From the NCBI GenBank assembly GCA_024693415.1, contig JAILKX010000012.1, positions 1-7,751 of the forward strand: a stretch of 7,751 nucleotides of DNA. The letters are read 5' to 3'. The DNA is from Bacilli bacterium (lineage in GTDB: Bacteria; Bacillota_I; Bacilli_A; RFN20; CAG-826). Under the pieces are notes generated by a model. The model was given only the letters and a program-made list of their open reading frames with translations. It searched no databases and had not been told where the DNA came from. The position numbers and the translations under genes were made by a program. Shown in pieces: positions 1 to 5,088 of the stretch (the first letter of the stretch is position 1; every line of letters begins with the position of its first letter).

Positions 1-806
1 ACTTTGGCGTTGATGAGCGCAATCGATTGCTTGGAGTCTTCGAATTGCTTCTGCTGGGCGTCTAAGACCGCGTTCATCGTTTCGATTTCCCTGGTCTTCT
101 GGGATCCGGTCAAGACGTCGGTCCTTAGGATCAGGCACAAAAGCGATAGGAGATAGGTCAAAGCGACCGCCGCCCCGTAAAGGGCAATCGATTCGGATGA
201 ATAGGACACGACAACAGCCTTGATGATGATGCAGGTGAAGACGATTGAGACAGAAAGGACGGCGGTGCGCATGATGATGGTTTTGTCGTTGGTCCTGCTC
301 GCGTATTTTGAGAAGATGAACCCGAGCGGGAGCTGAACGAACAGATGGACCGCGTCGAATATCAATCCATTGACGAAGAACCCGCCTCCTTCGATATACC
401 CCATTGTGCGAAGCGGCACTTGGAAGATGAGCTTTATGAGGGTGTCTTCGCCGTCGGCGGCCTCGCGGATCGCAAGAATCGATACCCAAACAAGAAATAT
501 GTCGATCGGCTTTTCGTCGAATGTCAGGAAAAGCGCGCCGAGCAGGGAGGAATATATGATGAGGCTGCAACCGATCCTGAGAGCCAGGCTGTCGGATGCG
601 ACGTTGCGGAGATAGCCAAGCCCTATCGCGATTCCGATCATCGCGAGCGAGTTGGCGGCGATGCGGAGGCCCCAAAAGCTTTTGCGCCTGAACGGGATTA
701 AAAGAATCAAAGAGCTGGCCCAAATCTCAAAGACCAGCCCGATGTATAGGGGGACGAAATAGGACGAGAAAATGCTATTTTCGAGGAACCAGTAATTGAG
801 GATCAT
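1..806 (-). CDS. Multi-pass sensor histidine kinase of the LytTR/GHKL type, 3' part outside window
   Basis: This frame runs from ATG at 806 down to base 1 without a stop, giving 268 residues. Translation shows about seven hydrophobic segments, near residues 17-39, 47-66, 75-96, 98-113, 142-165, 179-200 and 206-227. A charged, probably coiled helix follows (about 231-268) and ends in LINAK. In kinases partnered with LytTR regulators such a membrane module and helix lead into the H-box and a GHKL ATPase domain. Those parts would lie left of the window, so kinase activity is inferred, not seen. There is no large extracellular sensor domain, which fits sensing within the membrane or of a small ligand or peptide. 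The start is fixed by overlap with the regulator's stop (ATGA); no good Shine-Dalgarno sequence sits close to it, so translation is probably coupled. The partner assignment is strong, the signal unknown. Confidence 0.8.
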   Translation of the reverse strand, partial: MILNYWFLENSIFSSYFVPLYIGLVFEIWASSLILLIPFRRKSFWGLRIAANSLAMIGIAIGLGYLRNVASDSLALRIGCSLIIYSSLLGALFLTFDEKPIDIFLVWVSILAIREAADGEDTLIKLIFQVPLRTMGYIEGGGFFVNGLIFDAVHLFVQLPLGFIFSKYASRTNDKTIIMRTAVLSVSIVFTCIIIKAVVVSYSSESIALYGAAVALTYLLSLLCLILRTDVLTGSQKTREIETMNAVLDAQQKQFEDSKQSIALINAK

Positions 807-1522
807 GCGGCTTCATCTTTCCCTTCCGCTTTCAATGTCGCGATTACGTCGCTTAAGCGGGGTCGGGAAATCAAGAGCCTTTCGCCATTTCGGAGCACCA
901 CAAAGTGGTTCTTGATTCCGATTATCTCTTTTTTGGCGACTAGATAGCAGGAGTTGATCCTAAGGAAGCCGAAAGGCGCCATTTCCTTTTCGGCGTCCTT
1001 CATCGGCTGGTGCTTGCGGTAATCCCCATTCGCGGCGTGGTAGATGACGGAATGGCCGGAGGTCTCGCAATAATAGATATCCTCCACGGGGACGACGATG
1101 AACCCGCTTTGGGAGGTGAAGTGGAGGACCGTTTGGTCTCCGGATGGCAATTTGGAGAAGGCCCTATGCATCTTCAGGCTGAATTCGGCGTAGTTGAGGG
1201 GCTTCAGAATGTAATCGGTGGCCTCGACTTCATACCCTTCCACCGCGAATTGGGCGAGGGAGGTGACGAAGATGATCATGACCTTGGGGTCGGCCTTCCT
1301 GATCTCCTTGGCGAGTTCCATCCCGGTCATCCCCGCCATCATGATGTCGAGGAAGAGGATGTCGTATTGCCCCTTGAAGGTTTCCGCCGCCTCAACCGAG
1401 GATTCGAAGTGGTTGATCGTCAACTCGATTCCCTCTTCCTTCGCGAAATCGAAAAGGAATCCGGATAAAGTCTTGGCATGGATTTCTTCGTCTTCGACGA
1501 TGGCGATGCTGTATCTTCTCAT
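803..1522 (-). CDS. LytTR-family response regulator
   Basis: A 239-residue protein with a receiver domain (about 1-122) and a LytTR DNA-binding domain (about 130-235). The receiver has the acidic cluster E10-D11-E12, the phosphoacceptor D59 in the LDIMM motif, T87 and K107 in the ILKP motif, so it looks fully functional. The C-terminal part has LytTR hallmarks (HFTSQSGFIVVPVEDIYYCE, then FLRINSCYLV and a C-terminal helix). LytTR regulators typically bind paired direct repeats upstream of target promoters. The start at 1522 (MRRYSIAIVEDEE) was chosen because the receiver fold begins there; the frame stays open up to 1618, but those 32 residues resemble no receiver sequence. It is followed by the histidine kinase with a 4-base overlap, a classic two-component operon. 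The divergent GH78 gene is a possible target, unproven. Confidence 0.93.
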   Translation of the reverse strand: MRRYSIAIVEDEEIHAKTLSGFLFDFAKEEGIELTINHFESSVEAAETFKGQYDILFLDIMMAGMTGMELAKEIRKADPKVMIIFVTSLAQFAVEGYEVEATDYILKPLNYAEFSLKMHRAFSKLPSGDQTVLHFTSQSGFIVVPVEDIYYCETSGHSVIYHAANGDYRKHQPMKDAEKEMAPFGFLRINSCYLVAKKEIIGIKNHFVVLRNGERLLISRPRLSDVIATLKAEGKDEAA

Positions 1523-1537
1523 GGGTGCCTTGACACA

Positions 1538-1543
1538 ATTATA
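1538..1543 (-). promoter_or_regulatory. Candidate -10 box for the response regulator/kinase operon
   Basis: On the minus strand a perfect TATAAT lies 15 bases upstream of the regulator's ATG. No convincing TTGACA-like box exists 16-18 bases upstream and there is no TG extension. Transcription starting about seven bases after the box would leave only an 8-9 base leader containing AAGG, so the mRNA would be nearly leaderless. The hexamer match is direct; its function is inferred. Confidence 0.4.
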
Positions 1544-1610
1544 TGCCCGCACGCAAAAATACGCCCACAAATTTTGAAAGCCCTGAAACAATATTTGCCT
1601 CCCCGCGAAG

Positions 1611-1623
1611 AACGCCAAGCGTT
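1611..1623. promoter_or_regulatory. Short dyad in the divergent intergenic region
   Basis: AACGC-CAA-GCGTT has five-base perfect arms around a three-base centre, located 34 bases upstream of the GH78 start and about 90 bases from the regulator start. It could be an operator for either divergent unit. It is short enough to arise by chance, and it does not have the direct-repeat form usual for LytTR sites. Confidence 0.2.
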
Positions 1624-1646
1624 TCCGCTAGGATTCTTGCGAAAGC

Positions 1647-1652
1647 AGGAAA
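1647..1652 (+). promoter_or_regulatory. Ribosome binding site of the GH78 gene
   Basis: AGGAAA lies shortly before the ATG at 1657 (four bases between). It decides the start: the frame is open upstream to 1543, but only the ATG at 1657 has a Shine-Dalgarno sequence and begins a lipoprotein signal peptide. Confidence 0.65.
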
Positions 1653-1656
1653 AACA

Positions 1657-4053
1657 ATGAAACGATCTTTGCTAACCGTACTATCCACGTCGATGCTTCT
1701 TCTTTGCGCATGCGGCGGAACCTCATCCTCCTCCGAGGCCGAAACGTCGAGTTCGGCTGAAGAAGCCGTCTCCTCCGAGGCAGCCGTCTCCTCCGAATCG
1801 TCGGAAGAAGTTTCCTTCGATACCACGACCCCGAGCCATGATGGCCTGCCCTATGTCGCGAACCTCGATAAGCTCAAGCAGCACGAATTCCAGGGCCGCT
1901 GGATCTGGGAGACCCGCAACATCGCCGACACCCACGTCGCCTTCCGTCGCACTGTGAATCTTTCTAGCGCCCCCAAAAGCGCCATCCTCCATATCTCCTG
2001 CGAGTCGAAAGCGACCGTCTGGGTCAATGGAGAAGTCGCGGCAGTCGATGCCGTTTTGAAGCGCGGGCCCACTAAAGTAGACGGGTTTTACGAGGATATT
2101 GACGTAACGTCCTACATGAAATCGGGCGACAACGTGGTCGTGATTTTGGTCCATTATTGGGGCCGCAGCGGCAACGCCTCGGTCGACACCGAACAGGGTG
2201 GCCTCATCTATGATTTAGACGTCGATGGGACGATCTACTCCAGCGATTTGAACACCAAGGTCAAGCGCCTCGACGAGTACCGCAACCTCCGCGTCCTAAG
2301 CTCGACCGGCGAATATCCCGACCGCGACCGCAGCACCTTCCTCTCCGAGCGCGAGATCTATTACGACGCCCGCCTCAAGATCGATTATTCGGCCGCCGAC
2401 TTCGACGATTCGGAATGGAATAATGCCACCGAGATCGCCCTTCCCGGCTGCCTGCCCTTCGGCGATCTCTACCTCGGCGACATCCCCAATTACACCTACG
2501 AGGAGCTCCTCGACTGCGAGGATATCGATAACGCCATCGGGGTCAAGACCACCGAAGCGGTCACCGTCCGCTTCGGCTTGCCCGAGAATATGCAGTTCCT
2601 GCCCTATTTCGAGCTTGAAGCCGACGAAGGCGGCAAGCGCATCAGCTTCTACACCAACACATACAGGACCCAGGGCCACGTCTCGTTCATGGACGATTAC
2701 GTGACCGCGGAGGGCGATAACGCGTACCAGCACCTCTATTGGAGGTCCGGCTACGAATTGCTCCTTGATCTTCCCGCCGGCATCACTTTGAAGAAAGTCG
2801 GCTACCGCCGCACCCAGTACGACGCCGCCGACGAAGGCTACTTCAAGTCGAGCGACGAGGATCTGAACGCCCTCTGGCAGAAATCGAGCAACACCATGCA
2901 CATCTGCATGCGCGATACCTTCATGGATTGCCCCGAGCGCGAACGCTCCCCGTATTCCGGCGACTCCGCGAACCAGATCTCCGAATGCCTCTACGCCACC
3001 GGCGAAGACGGTTGGAAGATGGTCAAGAAGACCTACCAGACCCTCTCCGGCTGGGCAGCTGACACCGGCATATTCCAGCTCCGTTGGCCCTCGACCACGA
3101 GCAACGAATGCCCGATGCAGAATCTGGCGTTCATCCAGACCCTGCCCGATTATTACCATCACTCCGGCGACCTGGAGACCACCAAGGAGACCTTCCCGAT
3201 CCTCGCCGAATACCTGAAGCAGTGGAACCTGAACGACGACGGTTCCGTCGAGTACCGCAACGGGACCTTCATGTGGACCGACTGGGGCTCCGGCATGGAT
3301 AACGACCTCATGGAGAACGGCTGGTACTATTGGGCCATCCAATCGATGAACGACCTCGGCAAAGAGATCGGCAACACCGATTACCAGGCCTTCTTCGAGG
3401 AGCGCGCCCCGAAGATCAAAGCCGCCTTCGACCCCAAATTCAAGAAGGACGGCGGCTTCTCTAGCGGCACCTCTTACGATGACCGCGGCAACGCCCTCGC
3501 GGTCCTCTCCGGCTTAGCAGACGAAGAGGATTACCCCCTCGTCGAGAACGTCTTATCCACCGTCACGAACTCTTCGCCGTACATGGAGAGGTTCGTCCAG
3601 GAAGCCCTCGGCAAGATGGGCGCATTCGATACCCTATTGGACCGCATCGAGACCCGCTACCGCGGCATGATCGACTTCGAGGCGAGCACCCTTTGGGAAG
3701 TCTGGTCATCCGAACCCGATGACGGCACCATCAACCACGGCTGGGCCGGCGGACCCCTCGTCGCCCTCCACAAGTACTTCGCCGGCATCCTTCCGACCTC
3801 GGGAGGCTTCGCGACCTACACCCTCGCCCCGCAGGCTGTCCTCGAATCCATGGAAGCCGGCGTCGCCACCCCGAACGGTTCCTTGTCCTATGTCTATAAG
3901 GATGGCACCCTCACCATCCAAGCCCTCGACGGAGGCACATTGATCCTCGACGACGGCTTCGGCGAAGTCTCCTCCCTAACCGGCCCCGCCACCAAGACGG
4001 ACGAAGGCTATTCCCTCTCCAAGGGCGAAGTCAAAATCGTATTCGCCGAATAG
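1657..4053 (+). CDS. Lipid-anchored GH78-type glycosidase (alpha-L-rhamnosidase-like)
   Basis: A 798-residue secreted enzyme. Residues 1-19 form a lipoprotein signal peptide (MKRSLL, hydrophobic core, lipobox L-C-A-C with Cys19). Residues 20-50 are a Ser/Glu-rich tether. A jelly-roll sandwich domain starts near W82 (WIWETRN, then VWVNGE and a WGRSGN segment), followed by a further beta region to about 400. The (alpha/alpha)6 barrel spans about 405-715. It contains D424-C-P-E-R-E429-R and G435-D436 (the family's DCPxRER...GD catalytic block), M539-W-T-D542-W-G, and L679-W-E681-V-W followed by N693-H694-G-W. By family analogy E429 and E681 are candidates for catalytic acid and base; this is not proven here. 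A beta domain closes the protein (about 720-798). GH78 and its relatives hydrolyse terminal alpha-L-rhamnosides, but many 'six-hairpin' homologues are untested, so the substrate is uncertain. It stands alone in its transcript, with a hairpin just after the stop. Confidence 0.88.
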   Translation: MKRSLLTVLSTSMLLLCACGGTSSSSEAETSSSAEEAVSSEAAVSSESSEEVSFDTTTPSHDGLPYVANLDKLKQHEFQGRWIWETRNIADTHVAFRRTVNLSSAPKSAILHISCESKATVWVNGEVAAVDAVLKRGPTKVDGFYEDIDVTSYMKSGDNVVVILVHYWGRSGNASVDTEQGGLIYDLDVDGTIYSSDLNTKVKRLDEYRNLRVLSSTGEYPDRDRSTFLSEREIYYDARLKIDYSAADFDDSEWNNATEIALPGCLPFGDLYLGDIPNYTYEELLDCEDIDNAIGVKTTEAVTVRFGLPENMQFLPYFELEADEGGKRISFYTNTYRTQGHVSFMDDYVTAEGDNAYQHLYWRSGYELLLDLPAGITLKKVGYRRTQYDAADEGYFKSSDEDLNALWQKSSNTMHICMRDTFMDCPERERSPYSGDSANQISECLYATGEDGWKMVKKTYQTLSGWAADTGIFQLRWPSTTSNECPMQNLAFIQTLPDYYHHSGDLETTKETFPILAEYLKQWNLNDDGSVEYRNGTFMWTDWGSGMDNDLMENGWYYWAIQSMNDLGKEIGNTDYQAFFEERAPKIKAAFDPKFKKDGGFSSGTSYDDRGNALAVLSGLADEEDYPLVENVLSTVTNSSPYMERFVQEALGKMGAFDTLLDRIETRYRGMIDFEASTLWEVWSSEPDDGTINHGWAGGPLVALHKYFAGILPTSGGFATYTLAPQAVLESMEAGVATPNGSLSYVYKDGTLTIQALDGGTLILDDGFGEVSSLTGPATKTDEGYSLSKGEVKIVFAE
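1765..1796 (+). repeat. 18-base tandem repeat in the Ser/Glu tether
   Basis: The 14-base string GCCGTCTCCTCCGA occurs at 1765-1778 and again at 1783-1796, a period of 18 bases or six codons (A-V-S-S-E-A). It lies in the low-complexity tether after the lipobox, so repeat unit number may vary between strains by slippage. Confidence 0.75.
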
Positions 4054-4079
4054 TTCTATCCCCCCAATATTCCTCCCTT

Positions 4080-4105
4080 AAGCCCAGCCCAAACCGCTGG
4101 GCTTT
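4080..4105 (+). terminator. Hairpin terminator after the GH78 gene
   Basis: Perfect eight-base arms AAGCCCAG (4080-4087) and CTGGGCTT (4097-4104) enclose a nine-base loop, beginning 26 bases after the GH78 stop. The downstream T run is short (TTT followed by CGC), so intrinsic termination may be only partial. Confidence 0.6.
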
Positions 4106-4292
4106 CGCATTGGGTCTCGCCCGAGATGAGCGGGAGCGGTCTGCGGGGTGAGCGCCGCTCCTTAAGCCCATTTTCGGCGAATTCGCATACACGTATCGCG
4201 TGAATTCATGGTTCCGCCTGCGGGCGGGCCACCCATTCGGGGCGATTGGGAGGTTGGCTTTGCTGTTTTGATACCCCCTCATGGCGGCGCCC
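4106..4292. other. Structured non-coding stretch
   Basis: No credible gene is seen here. It holds several small dyads: TCTCG-CC-CGAGA (4115-4126); GGAGCGG (4133-4139) pairing with CCGCTCC (4155-4161) around a 15-base loop; and the palindrome GCGAATTCGC (4177-4186). GAATTC recurs at 4202-4207. The 11-base string CCTTAAGCCCA appears at 4076-4086, within the terminator's left arm, and again at 4160-4170. The stretch could be a folded 3' end, a small RNA or a copy of a dispersed intergenic repeat; none can be decided from this window. Confidence 0.3.
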
Positions 4293-4314
4293 TATGCGAA
4301 ACAGATTTTGCATA
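4293..4314. promoter_or_regulatory. 22-base near-palindrome, candidate operator
   Basis: The arms TATGCGAAA (4293-4301) and TTTTGCATA (4306-4314) are inverted repeats with one mismatch, separated by CAGA. The site lies 48 bases upstream of the -10 box of the lipoprotein/GH3 unit, which suits an activator or repressor dimer. Sugar-responsive regulators often use such sites, but the exact family cannot be told, and the even four-base centre is not the usual CG-centred LacI form. Confidence 0.45.
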
Positions 4315-4362
4315 TCGGGGAACAGAAAAAGAAGGGCGGGAAAATAGGGCGTAGGGGGTTTC

Positions 4363-4368
4363 TATAAT
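4363..4368 (+). promoter_or_regulatory. -10 box of the lipoprotein/GH3 unit
   Basis: A perfect TATAAT lies 43 bases before the lipoprotein ATG. At 16-18 bases upstream the sequence is purine-rich (GGGAAAATA) with no TTGACA-like box and no TG extension. Transcription would start near 4375, leaving a leader of roughly 35 bases with a good ribosome binding site. Lack of a -35 box hints at activator dependence. Confidence 0.6.
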
Positions 4369-4394
4369 CGTCTCACAACATCGGATAACTATTT

Positions 4395-4401
4395 AAAGGA
4401 G
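4395..4401 (+). promoter_or_regulatory. Ribosome binding site of the lipoprotein gene
   Basis: AAAGGAG ends ten bases before the ATG at 4412, in an A-rich leader that should be little folded. It supports the chosen start, which also begins a clear lipoprotein signal peptide. Confidence 0.8.
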
Positions 4402-4411
4402 AAAAATAACC

Positions 4412-5077
4412 ATGAAAAAAGTATCCCCTCTCATCTTGCTTGCCGCGTCCGCAGCGCTTATGTCGTGCGGCGGCGGAACCGCCAATTGCTCCGTGACCTC
4501 CGGCGAGGACACCGCGTCGAGCGCCACCCTCAAGTACCTCTTCGCCACCGAGCAGAAGCTTGGCTATGCCAACAACCGCCCGCAGTACAACTACTACGAG
4601 ACCACCTTCACCTTCCAGGAGCTCGAGCTCTACGACGACAACACCTATAAGCTCACCGAATCCTCCTGCACCTTCTCCGCCCTCATCATCCCCGAGGAAG
4701 GCAACGCCGCGACCGGCAACGCCAGGGCCAGAAGCCTCCTTTCCTACTATGGCACCTACGAAGCCGTCGTCGATGAGCTCGACGATACCGGCCTCAACAT
4801 CACCTTTGGCGCCCCGACCCGTTATGCTGGCTTCCGCGTCGGATCGCAGACCCAGGCCAACGGCGTCATCGACACCGATGCTTGGGACGAGACCATGAAG
4901 TCCACTTGGGCCGACGTCACCTATTCCTACGACGAATCCTTCAATAAGACCGAGACCGGCCGCACCGAATACGCCACCGGCGCCGAATTCCTCGCTGCCA
5001 AGAAGTTCACCTTGGGCGCGACCTTCGCCTCCACCACCAGCAATTCGATGGACTGGGTTGAGGTTTCCTCCAATTGA
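4412..5077 (+). CDS. Small lipoprotein of unknown function
   Basis: A 221-residue protein that I do not recognise. Residues 1-18 are a signal peptide and L16-M-S-C19 is the lipobox, so Cys19 should be lipidated and the protein anchored outside the membrane. A short Gly/Ser/Thr tether (20-38) leads to a globular region rich in predicted beta strands and aromatic residues: YNYYETTFTFQELELYDDN (59-77), SYYGTYEAVV (111-120), LNITFGAPTRY (128-138) and a C-terminal strand ending DWVEVSSN. The alternating pattern and GTY turn suggest a small beta barrel or sandwich, perhaps lipocalin-like; this is a guess. Two further cysteines (C26, C86) could form a disulfide. No catalytic motif was found. It is the first gene of a unit with the GH3 enzyme, 11 bases downstream, so it may bind the substrate, hold the enzyme or sense product. 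Confidence 0.88.
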   Translation: MKKVSPLILLAASAALMSCGGGTANCSVTSGEDTASSATLKYLFATEQKLGYANNRPQYNYYETTFTFQELELYDDNTYKLTESSCTFSALIIPEEGNAATGNARARSLLSYYGTYEAVVDELDDTGLNITFGAPTRYAGFRVGSQTQANGVIDTDAWDETMKSTWADVTYSYDESFNKTETGRTEYATGAEFLAAKKFTLGATFASTTSNSMDWVEVSSN

Positions 5078-5088
5078 GATAAATAAAG

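Noticed and set aside
1530..1562. Plus-strand promoter for GH78 using TTGACA at 1530-1535
   Set aside because: The -35 match is perfect, but no acceptable -10 box lies 16-18 bases downstream (GCAAAA at 17); the nearest A/T-rich hexamers are poor matches.
1523..1618. N-terminal extension of the response regulator to an ATG at 1618
   Set aside because: The 32 extra residues do not resemble a receiver domain, and the receiver fold begins exactly at the ATG at 1522.
1543..1656. N-terminal extension of the GH78 protein to an ATG at 1543
   Set aside because: It would bury the lipoprotein signal peptide. The ATG at 1657 has its own AGGAAA and starts a textbook signal sequence.
2296..3342. Long minus-strand open frame (348 codons) across the GH78 gene
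   Set aside because: Antisense shadow created by the G/C-rich third positions; the plus-strand frame has clear GH78 motifs throughout.
4126..4203. 25-codon plus-strand frame as a possible signal peptide precursor for the sensor kinase
   Set aside because: No ribosome binding site, no hydrophobic leader or conserved Cys, and it overlaps the hairpin at 4133-4161.
4031..4282. 83-codon minus-strand frame in the gap after GH78
   Set aside because: It overlaps the GH78 end and the terminator hairpin, has no recognisable domain and is rich in Arg/Ala/Ser as expected from G/C-rich non-coding DNA.
4208..4354. 48-codon plus-strand frame beginning MVPPAGG
   Set aside because: No ribosome binding site, it runs through the candidate operator, and the peptide has no signal or domain features.
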